DNA of 29,228 nt from Spirochaetia bacterium (GTDB lineage Bacteria; Spirochaetota; Spirochaetia; Treponematales; Breznakiellaceae), in contig BNUW01000011.1 of NCBI GenBank assembly GCA_025997655.1, positions 1 through 29,228 of the forward strand. The letters run 5' to 3'. Position 1 is the first letter of the stretch. Each line of letters opens with the position of its first letter. A model generated the notes under the pieces. That model saw nothing but the letters and a program-made list of their open reading frames with translations. It was not told the DNA's origin and did no database searches. A program made the position numbers and the translations under genes. Below, piece after piece: positions 1-7,692 of the stretch.

Positions 1-1
1 T

Positions 2-1924
2 CTAACCGTGCTGGTACTCGGTCCGAACATCCTGTATTATGACGATGTCTATCCCTCAACAGGATGGGTGGAGGTACCGAACACACATACCCTGGACGAG
101 GCATTTGCCGAGATCATCGCTAACCCGGGTCATGGATACTATTTTATTTACCCCCACGAACCTGCGGGTACGTTCCCGCCGCTGGACCGGGTATTAAAGT
201 CGGACCCGCGTATCCTTAATACCACGGCCTTTCCCGGCCTTGGTTCCGGTAATCCGGTAACCCTCATCATTACCACCGATCCCGGTGATGAGTGGACCAT
301 CAAATTGGACAAACAGGGCAGCCTCTTTACCGTAAACCAATATGCGGAATTGATACTGGATGAGTCCATTGTTTTACAGGGCTATGCGGCGGAACATAAC
401 GACCCAACAGACAATAACGCTCCATTGGTGCGGGTGAACTCAGGCGGCGCACTCACCATGAAAAAGAATTCGCAGATTATTGGTAATACCACCCGCAATA
501 TAGCAGCGAACGGTTATGGCGGCGGCGTGTATGTTACTGCCGGCACATTCGCCATGCGCGACCAATCATGCGTCACCGGCAATACCGTTATTGACAGTAA
601 TGGCGGCGGCGGTGTGTATGTTACAAACGGCACTTTCGATATGTGGGATGACTCAAGCGTTAAGGACAATAAATCGCTTTATTCAGGCGGCGGGGTGATT
701 TTCAACGGTAACAACGCTAATGTTTTTACCATGCATGATACATCAAGCATCACAAGCAATGTTTCGGTAGATACTGGCGGCGGCGTATCTGTTTACGGCG
801 CTAGGTTCGTTATGGAAGATTCATCCTTTATCAGCTTCAATTTTACCAGAGGTAATTCTAGCGGCGGTGGCGGCGGGGTGTACAGCACCGGCACATTTAT
901 CATGGATGACACATCCCATATCACACAAAATGTTTCAACAACTAACGGCGGCGGGGTATATTCAAGCGGTACGTTCACCATGGGCATTGCAGGTGATTCC
1001 ACCGACAGTCATCCATATATTAGTAATAATGATGCGTCCAGCGGCGGCGGCGTGTATTCCACCAGCGACACATTTACGATGAACGATCATGCACGTATTG
1101 GCGGAATTTATCTCACCGGGAAAAACACTGCCGGTTCAGGCGGCGGCGTGTATTTCAACGGTACATTTAACATGAATGATTATTCAGCCGTCAGCGGCAA
1201 TGAAGCTAGCTCCCATGGCGGCGGGGTGTATGCTGCCGGCGGAACATTTACCATGAAGGATAACTCCATTGTAGGCGACATAACTGATAACGGCAAAAAG
1301 AATGCCGCCGGCGGCAATGGCGGGGGAGTATATATTAACACCGGCACATTCACCATGGGAGCTGCCGACGGATCATCGAGTGGTTCTCAATATGTCAGCC
1401 TTAATACCGCCACAGGTAACGGCGGCGGCGTGTATATTGGATCGGCGAGCACAAACAGTACCTTTACTATGAATGATTCTACAGGTGGTTTCTCCTATGT
1501 GCGTAACAATACTGCTACTGGTAATGGTGGAGGTGTGTATCTCTTAAGTTCTCTCAGCGTATCCGTTTCTTATAGCGGGAATGTCAACAACACTACCAGT
1601 TATACAACCACATGCACCATGAATGGTTCATCGAACATTAGCGATAATTCCGCCGCATTAGGCGCAGGCGTGTACCTCACCAGCTCACTCAGCGTTACCC
1701 ACGGCAACACCGGGATTTCGTATACCGTCACTAATAGCGGGAATATTACAAGCACCTTAACAAAGGCAACGACCGCAAATCTGAGTGGTGCAGTTTATGG
1801 TGTAAGTTCGCTCACCTTTACTGGCTTACCCACAGGACGCGTTTTTAACACCGGTCAAAGTAAAAGCGAATACACAACAAACACAAGCATCAATGGTTCG
1901 CCGCCTTCATTCAACGTGCCGTGA
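2..1924 (+). CDS. Beta-helix repeat surface protein, 5'-truncated by window edge
   Basis: The reading frame is open at the window edge, so the first GTG (position 8) is probably not the true start and the N-terminus with any signal peptide is missing. The visible 640 or so residues hold about a dozen degenerate repeats of roughly 30-40 residues, each with a GGGVY core followed by GTFTM and a D-S-x-I-x-x-N stretch. This Gly/Asn/Ser/Thr-rich spacing is typical of right-handed parallel beta-helix passenger domains of polymorphic surface proteins and adhesins. Repeats start near residue 170 and lose regularity after about residue 520. No beta-barrel, lipobox or LPXTG anchor is seen at the C-terminus. 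A cell-surface or secreted role is inferred; ligand unknown. Confidence 0.7.
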   Translation, partial: LTVLVLGPNILYYDDVYPSTGWVEVPNTHTLDEAFAEIIANPGHGYYFIYPHEPAGTFPPLDRVLKSDPRILNTTAFPGLGSGNPVTLIITTDPGDEWTIKLDKQGSLFTVNQYAELILDESIVLQGYAAEHNDPTDNNAPLVRVNSGGALTMKKNSQIIGNTTRNIAANGYGGGVYVTAGTFAMRDQSCVTGNTVIDSNGGGGVYVTNGTFDMWDDSSVKDNKSLYSGGGVIFNGNNANVFTMHDTSSITSNVSVDTGGGVSVYGARFVMEDSSFISFNFTRGNSSGGGGGVYSTGTFIMDDTSHITQNVSTTNGGGVYSSGTFTMGIAGDSTDSHPYISNNDASSGGGVYSTSDTFTMNDHARIGGIYLTGKNTAGSGGGVYFNGTFNMNDYSAVSGNEASSHGGGVYAAGGTFTMKDNSIVGDITDNGKKNAAGGNGGGVYINTGTFTMGAADGSSSGSQYVSLNTATGNGGGVYIGSASTNSTFTMNDSTGGFSYVRNNTATGNGGGVYLLSSLSVSVSYSGNVNNTTSYTTTCTMNGSSNISDNSAALGAGVYLTSSLSVTHGNTGISYTVTNSGNITSTLTKATTANLSGAVYGVSSLTFTGLPTGRVFNTGQSKSEYTTNTSINGSPPSFNVP

Positions 1925-1932
1925 TACGCCCC

Positions 1933-1961
1933 TTGACCAAGTCCCCTGCTTTTCCTATAAT
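1933..1961 (+). promoter_or_regulatory. Sigma-70-type promoter of the LiaF-like gene
   Basis: TTGACC (1933-1938) and TATAAT (1956-1961) are separated by exactly 17 bases. The predicted transcript start near 1968 leaves a short leader carrying the AGAGGGGG ribosome binding site. The -35 lies just after the stop codon of the preceding gene, so the next gene is transcribed independently. Confidence 0.75.
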
Positions 1962-1984
1962 CCAAACACCAGAGGGGGTGCGTC

Positions 1985-2533
1985 ATGCTCATGCCAACCA
2001 TTGATACCGAAAAAGAACAAATCACCAGGGCCTTGTCCGAACAATACGCCCAAAACAGCATTGACCTGGAAGAGTACGAACGCTTAATAGAGTATGTACA
2101 AAAAATCAGCACCGCAAGGGAATTAAAAAACGTAAAAAAAATAGTGGCTGAAAATACCCATGGGGACACCGGCGCGTTAATCCTGCCTGAAGCCGGGGGC
2201 GAAAAACACCTGTCCGTATTTTCATGGCGAAGCTCAACCGTAAAACCGGTACAGGGAAACGCCGGAACCTATGTAAGCGTCCTGGGTGCAAACAGTATAC
2301 GCATCAACGAACATGATTTGCCCAGTGGAAAAACCGTCCTGACCGTCCATTCGATCCTGGGCCTAACCGAAATCCATGTCCCAAAAAACGTGAGGGTCAT
2401 CAATAAAACCACCCCCTTCCTTGCGGGGGTATTTTCCCCAAACGAACCGGCGGCAAGCGATGATACGGAGGCCCCCGAACTGTATATCCTGGGAAGGGCA
2501 ATTTTGGGAAACATCACCATCATCCGAACCTAA
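1985..2533 (+). CDS. LiaF-like protein with N-terminal SHOCT/DUF1707-like segment
   Basis: A soluble protein of 182 residues with two parts. Residues about 8-55 are a charged helical segment (repeated E, L, Y and R with an EEYERL core) resembling DUF1707/SHOCT-type oligomerisation domains. Residues about 75-182 are beta-rich and resemble the C-terminal domain of LiaF/VraT cell-wall stress proteins, ending in the typical L-G-x-A-x-x-G-x-I-x-I-x segment. No transmembrane helix is present, unlike classical LiaF. The start is set by AGAGGGGG six bases upstream; a second ATG two codons on is possible. It is a single-gene unit with its own promoter. A role in envelope stress sensing is inferred from the family only. 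Confidence 0.6.
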   Translation: MLMPTIDTEKEQITRALSEQYAQNSIDLEEYERLIEYVQKISTARELKNVKKIVAENTHGDTGALILPEAGGEKHLSVFSWRSSTVKPVQGNAGTYVSVLGANSIRINEHDLPSGKTVLTVHSILGLTEIHVPKNVRVINKTTPFLAGVFSPNEPAASDDTEAPELYILGRAILGNITIIRT

Positions 2534-2561
2534 AAATTCCGTAAAAAAGTAAAAAAAATCC

Positions 2562-2590
2562 TTGACAGCGTAAAAAAAGTGCCGTACACT
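2562..2590 (+). promoter_or_regulatory. Promoter of the ECF transporter operon
   Basis: TTGACA (2562-2567) and TACACT (2585-2590) with a 17-base spacer, preceded by an A-rich stretch that could act as an UP element. The predicted start near 2597 gives a leader of about 130 bases before the folT-like start codon, long enough for cis-regulation. Confidence 0.75.
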
Positions 2591-2674
2591 AACGAAAGCT
2601 ACTAGTGATGACACTATGTTGTTTATTTATGCCTTCAACAAATAGGCCTAAAGGAACATCAATTTGCTGAAATT

Positions 2675-2710
2675 TTCGTGCGAATCTGGAACTAACGTTC
2701 CCTGCACGAA
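2675..2710 (+). promoter_or_regulatory. Structured leader hairpin upstream of folT-like gene
   Basis: A 7-bp stem (TTCGTGC with GCACGAA) encloses a 6/2 asymmetric internal loop and a second perfect 5-bp stem (GGAAC/GTTCC) with a TAAC tetraloop. It ends about ten bases before the GGAGG of the downstream gene. It lies in the 5' leader of a vitamin transporter operon, where riboswitches are common, but does not match any class I can recall with confidence (not THF-I, TPP, or cobalamin). It may be a riboswitch fragment or a translational control element. Confidence 0.5.
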
Positions 2711-2729
2711 CCAAAACAAGGAGGTTCTT

Positions 2730-3260
2730 ATGCCTAAGGTAAAGAAGGTCGTTCTTGCCGGCTTACTTCTGGCTATCCTTATCGTCTTCCAGCGATTCAT
2801 TTCCGTGGAAACTCAAATCCTGCGTCTCAGCTTTGCCTATGTGCCGGTTATTATAACCGCTACGCTCTTAGGCCCGGTTTGGGGCGGCCTTATCGGCGTT
2901 CTCGCGGACATTTTGGGGATGATGCTTATGCCCAAGGCAAGTTTTTTTGCGGGCTTTACCCTTAACGCGCTGTTAACCGGTTTAGTGTACGGGTTCTTTC
3001 TCTACAAGACGCCTTCAAACAAATCCTATTTTGTACGGCTGGTGATCAGTGTCCTTATCGTGCATGTCTTTATCCATCTGGGGCTTACCACCCTGTGGCT
3101 GAGCATCATGTATAAGCGGGCGTTTATGGTCATCCTTGCCGGCAGGGTTATTGCAAATATCATTGAAATTCCCATAGAGATAGCATCTATGTATGCCATA
3201 AAGATTTTCCTGGACAAGCCGGTAAAGAAATATCTTTTGGATGATCCTGACGAAGAATGA
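2730..3260 (+). CDS. folT: ECF transporter S component, folate (FolT) family
   Basis: A 176-residue integral membrane protein with about five to six hydrophobic helices. It is the substrate-binding subunit of an energy-coupling factor vitamin importer. The segments R-L-S-F-A-Y-V-P, LGPVWGGLIGVLADILG, a G-F-T-L-N-A-L-L-T-G-L-V-Y-G helix and a late R-V-I-A-N-I-I helix resemble the folate-family S components. The ATG at 2730 is chosen because it follows AAGGAGG by six bases; an in-frame ATG at 2664 would put the leader hairpin inside the coding region and has no ribosome binding site. The stop overlaps the ecfA start by four bases (ATGA), implying coupling. Folate is the best guess for substrate; another pteridine-like or related vitamin is possible. 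Confidence 0.8.
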   Translation: MPKVKKVVLAGLLLAILIVFQRFISVETQILRLSFAYVPVIITATLLGPVWGGLIGVLADILGMMLMPKASFFAGFTLNALLTGLVYGFFLYKTPSNKSYFVRLVISVLIVHVFIHLGLTTLWLSIMYKRAFMVILAGRVIANIIEIPIEIASMYAIKIFLDKPVKKYLLDDPDEE

Positions 3261-4093
3261 TCAGCATAGAAAATTTAGAGTATGTGTATCCCTCCGGTAG
3301 ACATGCGCTAAAAAACATCAACCTAACTATTCAACGGGGTGAGTTCGTTGCCATTGTAGGCAGAAACGGTTCGGGGAAATCCACCTTTGCCGGGGTGCTT
3401 TCCGGGCTCATAAAGCCTACAAAGGGCACGGTGCTGGTGAACGGTATCAACACCCGGAGCAAAAAAAACTTTATAGAACTACGCAAAACCCTGGGTATGG
3501 TTTTTCAAAACCCGGAAAATCAAATTGTATTTGAAAAAGTACGGGACGATATTGCTTTCGGCCTGCGCAACCTGAACTTTACCGATGCCGAAATTGAAAC
3601 CCGGATTGACGAAATCTCAAAAACCATGGCCATAGAACAGTTTACCGATTCCTTTGAACTGAGCATGGGGCAAAAACAGCGGGTAGCCATTGCCAGCGTC
3701 CTGGCCATGAACCCCCAGTGCATCGTCTTTGACGAACCCACGGCAATGCTCGACCCCAAGGGGAAAAAGGACATCCAAAACATTGTGGTGGAACTGCATA
3801 AGGCCGGCCTTACGGTGGTGTATGTTACCAACGTTATTGATGAGGTGCTTGTCGCCGACAGAATCGTGGTGATAGAAAACGGCAGCATTAAGGCGGAATT
3901 TCAAAAACATGAACTGTTTGACAACATCGAAAAAATGAAGTCCTTTGGTCTGGAAATACCCCTGACCATGGATCTTCTGCATATATTGAAACAAAAGGGG
4001 ATAGACATTTTTGTTAAGAAATGGGCCGTAGACGATGTTGCGAATAATATTTTTACCTACATCGAAATGATAAAGGACGAAATGAATGCTTAA
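3257..4093 (+). CDS. ecfA: ECF transporter ATPase (EcfA)
   Basis: An ABC ATPase of 278 residues that powers the ECF importer from the cytoplasmic face. Walker A GRNGSGKST spans residues 35-43. The Q-loop is FQNPENQ (about 83-89), characteristic of ECF ATPases. The signature is LSMGQ (135-139), and Walker B CIVFDE is at 155-160, followed by PTAMLDP. Only one ATPase gene is present, whereas most group II systems have an EcfA1/EcfA2 pair, so a homodimer is expected. The start overlaps the folT-like stop (ATGA) and the end overlaps ecfT by eight bases, so the three genes form one tightly coupled operon. Confidence 0.9.
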   Translation: MISIENLEYVYPSGRHALKNINLTIQRGEFVAIVGRNGSGKSTFAGVLSGLIKPTKGTVLVNGINTRSKKNFIELRKTLGMVFQNPENQIVFEKVRDDIAFGLRNLNFTDAEIETRIDEISKTMAIEQFTDSFELSMGQKQRVAIASVLAMNPQCIVFDEPTAMLDPKGKKDIQNIVVELHKAGLTVVYVTNVIDEVLVADRIVVIENGSIKAEFQKHELFDNIEKMKSFGLEIPLTMDLLHILKQKGIDIFVKKWAVDDVANNIFTYIEMIKDEMNA

Positions 4094-4643
4094 TGTGATA
4101 AAATTCTTATCAATATTTGTTTATACCATCAGCATTTTCTTTTTTGACTGGCCCTTTATCGCAACTTTTCTGTTAATCAATATCACGGCGATGATCCTTT
4201 GCCGGGTAAGCCCCCCTGCGGCAGCCCGGTACATCCTTTCGTTTTTACCCTTTGTCTTTTTAGCGGCGGTTTTTAATCTAATCCTGGGCTTTGTGCAGGA
4301 CGCGATCTATTTAACGGTCCGCCTGATTTTAATTTGCAACATTACCCAATGCTACAAAAAGGTGGTAAGCACCGGTGACCTTTGCGAAGTTATCGAAAGG
4401 TTCAGCAAACCCCTGAAGGTATTCAACATTGACGGAAAAGATGTGTCCCTTATGGTAAGCATAAGCCTTGCGTTTATTCCCGTTTTACGCCGGGACTTTG
4501 ATCAAATCAAAATGGCCTTACGGGCAAAGGGCATGAAGCTCAACGCGCAAAATTTTAAATATATGGTAAAGCCCTTTTTTGTCGGCATCCTCAGCAGGAC
4601 CAATGAAATATCCCAGGCGATACGGGCTAAAGGATACCAGTAA
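4086..4643 (+). CDS. ecfT: ECF transporter transmembrane coupling subunit (EcfT)
   Basis: A 185-residue membrane protein, short for the family (often 250-270). It has four or five hydrophobic helices in the first 100 residues and two conserved A-R-G-type coupling motifs, A-L-R-A-K-G-M near residue 144 and A-I-R-A-K-G-Y at the extreme C-terminus, which dock onto the ATPase dimer. Together with the two upstream genes this forms a dedicated (group I-like) vitamin importer. The gene ends 17 bases inside the convergent flavoprotein gene, so the two 3' ends overlap with no terminator between them. Confidence 0.87.
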   Translation: MLNVIKFLSIFVYTISIFFFDWPFIATFLLINITAMILCRVSPPAAARYILSFLPFVFLAAVFNLILGFVQDAIYLTVRLILICNITQCYKKVVSTGDLCEVIERFSKPLKVFNIDGKDVSLMVSISLAFIPVLRRDFDQIKMALRAKGMKLNAQNFKYMVKPFFVGILSRTNEISQAIRAKGYQ

Positions 4644-5208
4644 GGGCTGTTTTTATTTCGCCCCTCAGCGCATCGAAATCTATGTGCCCGCTGTCCGTGT
4701 TATGCGCCGTTATGCTTGCGTTTAGCTCCGCATTAAAAGCTTTAAACACTAATTTCAACTGCTCCTCCATAAAATAAACTCCCTTGTCATTCTTCGATCC
4801 GTAGGCGCTTAACAACACCGCCTTCTTGTGCTTTTCGATAGCAGTTATGCCCAATGAAAACTTTGCCTCAAAATACTGCTGGCTCCGGTCAAGGAGGGCT
4901 TTTAAGGGCGCAGGAAACCCCAGCACATACACGGGGCTTGCGATAACCAAAACATCCGCCCTTTGTAACGCGGCATCCACCGGGAGAAAGTCATCGTGCA
5001 CGCAGGCGGGTTTTTTTTTGCAGTACCCGCAATGGGTGCAGGGCTTTAAGGCCAGGGCATAGGCGTCAAGTGCGGTAACGTTTATGTTTTTATATATGAG
5101 CCCCGCTTCTTCCAGCACCATCGCTGCCAAAATATTGGTGACGCCGTTCTTCCGGGGAGAGCCCGTAATCAAAAGCAATTCTTTTTTGCCGGAATTTAGT
5201 TCGCCCAT
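4627..5208 (-). CDS. NADPH-dependent FMN reductase / iron-sulfur flavoprotein family
   Basis: A 193-residue flavodoxin-fold protein. The N-terminal G-S-P-R-K-N-G-V-T-N phosphate-binding loop (about 17-26) and the A-S-P-V-Y segment with a following L-K-A-L-L-D-R helix are standard for the FMN reductase family. Residues about 57-72 carry a compact cysteine cluster (C-x-x-C-G-Y-C-x-x-x-x-x-C), the motif that binds a 4Fe-4S cluster in archaeal and clostridial iron-sulfur flavoproteins. A role in oxidative or electron-transfer metabolism is inferred from the family. The start follows AAAGGGAGG by five bases. The 3' end overlaps ecfT on the opposite strand. Confidence 0.8.
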   Translation of the reverse strand: MGELNSGKKELLLITGSPRKNGVTNILAAMVLEEAGLIYKNINVTALDAYALALKPCTHCGYCKKKPACVHDDFLPVDAALQRADVLVIASPVYVLGFPAPLKALLDRSQQYFEAKFSLGITAIEKHKKAVLLSAYGSKNDKGVYFMEEQLKLVFKAFNAELNASITAHNTDSGHIDFDALRGEIKTALTGIL

Positions 5209-5245
5209 TTCATCCTCCCTTTACCAGTACCTTGTAACTACTAAA

Positions 5246-5378
5246 AAGAATATAAACCACAAAGGGCACAAAGAACACGAAGGAAGAAGGAGGAGTTCTC
5301 CGGCTCTTCCCTTTGTGTCCGCGAACCGAAGGTTCGACATGTCCCGGAACCCCTGGGTTCTTTGTGGTTGATATTCTT
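5246..5378. repeat. Intergenic palindromic repeat (ACCACAAAG type)
   Basis: Outer arms 5246-5264 and 5360-5378 are 19-bp inverted repeats with one mismatch (core AACCACAAAG/CTTTGTGGTT). Between them lie nested short palindromes, for example CGAACC-GAA-GGTTCG near 5325 and a GGAAGA...TCTTCC foldback around 5281-5309. The element fills most of the gap between the flavoprotein start and the YgiQ stop. Short reading frames on it are artefacts. It resembles the REP-like CACAAAG palindromes scattered in many bacterial genomes. Confidence 0.7.
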
Positions 5379-5391
5379 CTTAATAATATTG

Positions 5392-7323
5392 TCAATGGTG
5401 TCTGCCTACAAGGCACTCCGGCCCGGCTCCAATCAAATCTTCCCGCCCGGCCTGCTTTAACGCCTCAATCACCAGTGCCCTATTTTCCGGGCGGTTAAAC
5501 TGCAGCAGACTTCGCTGGAGCCGTTTCTCCCGCTCCCCCCTGGGTATCATTATGCCCTCCATGGTTCGGGGGTCAATGCCGGTACGGTACATCACCGCCG
5601 CCATGGTTCCCGGGGTTGGGTAGAAATCCTGCGCCTGTTCCGGAACAAAGCGGCTTTGCTTCATATACAGGGCCAGTTCTATGGCATCATTCAGGGTTGA
5701 ACCGGGGTGGCTGGAAATAAAGTAGGGGACAAGGTACTGCTTGAGTCCCAGCCGCGAATTTGTTTCCGCATAATCCCTGCGAAACTTTTCGTAGGTCCCA
5801 TGCTCCCCCTTACCCATGGCCGCAAGTACGGTTGTAGAAATATGCTCCGGGGCAACCTTGAGCTGACCGCTTACATGGTGTTGGCAGAGGGTTTCCAGAA
5901 ATTCCTTGCCGTGCTGTCTATCCAGTTCCAGATAGTCGAAACGGATGCCGGATCGGATAAAGACTTTTTTAACCGATCCGATGTTCCGTAACGCCTTGAG
6001 GGTTTCCATATACGGCCGGTGATCCGCCTTAAGCTGCGGGCAGACTTTGGGGTAGAGGCACTCCTTTTCCGGACAAAAGCCGCCCGTCTCCTGACGGGGA
6101 CAGGCTGCGCCGTAGAAGTTTGCGGTAGGGCCGCCAACATCGTGGATGTAGCCCTTAAAGTCCCTATGGCGGGTCAGGGTTTCCGCTTCCCGGACCAGGC
6201 TTTCCCGGCTCCTGGCACTGACGGCCCGGCCCTGGTGGAAGGTGATGGCGCAAAAGGAACAGCCCCCGAAACAACCCCGGCTGGAAACCAGGGAAAAGCA
6301 CACTTCCTGTAAAGCCGGAATGCCCCCGGCGCCATACATCGGATGGGCCCGGCGCATATAAGGCAGCTCGTACACCCGATCCAGTTCCGCCGTGTCCAGA
6401 GGAAAAGCCGGAGGGTTCTGGAGGACCCAGCGGTCTCCGTCAGATTTTTCCGCCAGAGCTTTGGCGGTACCAGGATCGCTGTGCAATTTCTGAAGCATGA
6501 AGTGGTCAGCATAGGCCCGCAAAGAATCGGGGTCCGCGCCCTTCACCGTTTCGTAGCCCGGCAGTTGGAAAACCCCGGCGGCGCCCATCTCCTTGACGGC
6601 GCCCGTCTCCTTGACGGCACCCGTCTCCTTGACGGCACCCGTCTCCTTGACGGCACCCGTCTCCTTGACGGCAAGTTCCGGCGGCGGCCCCTGGGAGCGG
6701 ACGCAGGTGCCCCGGACATCCCGGATGGCCTTGACCGGTTCCCCCTGCGCAAGACGCCGGGCTATTTCCAGGATGGGACGCTCCCCCATGCCGTACACCA
6801 GGATATCCGCCTTGGAATCCAGCAGAATCGAACGGCGCACCGTATCGGACCAGTAATCGTAGTGGGCAAACCGGCGGAGGCCCGCTTCAATGCCGCCAAT
6901 GATAACCGGGATGTCCTTGTAGGCTGCGCGTATGCCCTCGACGTATTTCAGAGTCGCCCGGTCGGGGCGAAACCCCGCCTTGCCGCCGGGGGAATAGGCG
7001 TCCTCTCGACGGGGTTTCCGGGCGGCGGTATAGTGGGCAACCATGGAGTCCATGTTTCCGGCCCCAACCAGGAAGGCAAGGCGGGGACGGCCTAAAACGG
7101 TGTAGGATGCGGGGGTTTCAGGCTGGGGGATAATCCCAACCCGGAAACTCTGGGCTTCGAGAAAACGGGAAATCACGGCGGCGGCAAATGAGGGATGATC
7201 CACATAGGCGTCGCCGGAAACAAAGATAAAATCACAGGATTCCCAACCCCGTTCCCCTATTTCACGGAGGTTTACGGGGAGGAACCTACTGTGTTCCCGG
7301 AACCCCGGGATTTTAGACCCCAT
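5392..7323 (-). CDS. ygiQ: YgiQ family radical SAM protein
   Basis: A protein of about 643 residues matching the YgiQ architecture. It has an N-terminal cobalamin-binding-like region (S-C-D-F-I-F-V-S-G-D-A-Y-V-D-H-P), a G-G-I-E-A-G-L-R-R-F segment, and a radical SAM cluster motif G-C-F-G-G-C-S-F-C (cysteines near residues 351, 355 and 358). The C-terminal region carries the P-Y-F-I-S-S-H-P-G and Q-D-F-Y-P-T-P-G-T-M blocks. The ATG at 7323 is preferred; an upstream TTG at 7344 would overlap the nifU-like gene. Residues about 219-248 are an unusual insert of five tandem VKETGA units. The gene lies directly downstream of the NifU-like scaffold, fitting its Fe-S requirement. The substrate is not known. 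Confidence 0.9.
   Translation of the reverse strand: MGSKIPGFREHSRFLPVNLREIGERGWESCDFIFVSGDAYVDHPSFAAAVISRFLEAQSFRVGIIPQPETPASYTVLGRPRLAFLVGAGNMDSMVAHYTAARKPRREDAYSPGGKAGFRPDRATLKYVEGIRAAYKDIPVIIGGIEAGLRRFAHYDYWSDTVRRSILLDSKADILVYGMGERPILEIARRLAQGEPVKAIRDVRGTCVRSQGPPPELAVKETGAVKETGAVKETGAVKETGAVKEMGAAGVFQLPGYETVKGADPDSLRAYADHFMLQKLHSDPGTAKALAEKSDGDRWVLQNPPAFPLDTAELDRVYELPYMRRAHPMYGAGGIPALQEVCFSLVSSRGCFGGCSFCAITFHQGRAVSARSRESLVREAETLTRHRDFKGYIHDVGGPTANFYGAACPRQETGGFCPEKECLYPKVCPQLKADHRPYMETLKALRNIGSVKKVFIRSGIRFDYLELDRQHGKEFLETLCQHHVSGQLKVAPEHISTTVLAAMGKGEHGTYEKFRRDYAETNSRLGLKQYLVPYFISSHPGSTLNDAIELALYMKQSRFVPEQAQDFYPTPGTMAAVMYRTGIDPRTMEGIMIPRGEREKRLQRSLLQFNRPENRALVIEALKQAGREDLIGAGPECLVGRHH
6582..6671. 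repeat. 18-bp tandem repeat inside ygiQ
   Basis: Five near-identical 18-bp units (core CTCCTTGACGGCACCCGT on the plus strand) encode VKETGA repeats in frame in ygiQ. The copies differ by single bases, so the array is recent. It creates long repetitive shadow frames on both strands. Confidence 0.9.
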
Positions 7324-7330
7324 AGAGGGG

Positions 7331-7555
7331 TTAAACTCCCACAACCGCCTTAACTTCGGGGATTTCCTTCTTTAGATAGTTTTCAATCCCCATTTTAAGG
7401 GTCATCTGGGCCATAGGGCAGGTACCGCAGGCCCCCGTCAGTTTGAGGGAAACGGTCCCATCATCGGAAAGGGAAACGAATTCCACATCCCCGCCGTCGT
7501 TCTGAAGGGAAGGACGAACATTATTCAGGGCGAGTTTTACTTGTTCTTCAAGCAT
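7331..7555 (-). CDS. NifU C-terminal-domain Fe-S scaffold protein
   Basis: A 74-residue stand-alone Nfu domain. It has the family core R-P-S-L-Q-N-D-G-G-D-V-E-F-V near the N-terminus and the paired cluster-binding cysteines in G-A-C-G-T-C-P-M-A-Q-M-T. Such proteins assemble or carry 4Fe-4S clusters to apo-enzymes in the cytosol. The ATG at 7555 is chosen because AAAGGAG lies seven bases upstream; an in-frame start at 7645 would add 30 residues unrelated to the family. It ends seven bases before ygiQ on the same strand, so the two are probably cotranscribed and it may supply the radical SAM cluster. Confidence 0.9.
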   Translation of the reverse strand: MLEEQVKLALNNVRPSLQNDGGDVEFVSLSDDGTVSLKLTGACGTCPMAQMTLKMGIENYLKKEIPEVKAVVGV

Positions 7556-7629
7556 GGCAATCTCCTTTACGTAATCATGAGTATTATGGTAATAATACCC
7601 TTTGTTGAATATACCGTTTTTCAATCCCA

Positions 7630-7658
7630 TTGAAAAGGGTTTCATTGATGGCTATAAT
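7630..7658 (+). promoter_or_regulatory. Promoter of phosphofructokinase gene
   Basis: TTGAAA (7630-7635) and TATAAT (7653-7658) with a 17-base spacer; predicted start near 7665, followed by AGGGGG before the ATG at 7693. The divergent nifU-like gene must be read from the same 137-base gap, but its promoter is not clear. Confidence 0.75.
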
Positions 7659-7692
7659 ACAATATCGCTAAAGATAAAAACAGGGGGCGCCT

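Noticed and set aside
2597..2729. THF-I, TPP or cobalamin riboswitch before folT
   Set aside because: None of their conserved core sequences is present; only the local hairpin is supported.
2664..2729. N-terminal extension of the folT-like gene
   Set aside because: No ribosome binding site, hydrophilic non-family residues, and it would run through the leader hairpin; ATG at 2730 has AAGGAGG.
5328..5345. GGTTCGA-like T-loop suggesting a tRNA
   Set aside because: It is a small hairpin in the palindromic repeat; no acceptor stem or anticodon arm can be formed around it.
5084..5371. Short frame with N-H-K-G-H-K-E-H-E-G
   Set aside because: A known type of artefact produced by translating the ACCACAAAG palindromic repeat.
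6582..6671. CRISPR-like array
   Set aside because: The 18-bp units are contiguous with no spacers and are in frame within ygiQ.
6343..7095. A 250-codon plus-strand frame opposite ygiQ
   Set aside because: Antisense shadow of ygiQ; the translation follows the third-position GC bias and the 18-bp repeat (LLDGTR repeats), with no recognisable domain or ribosome binding site.
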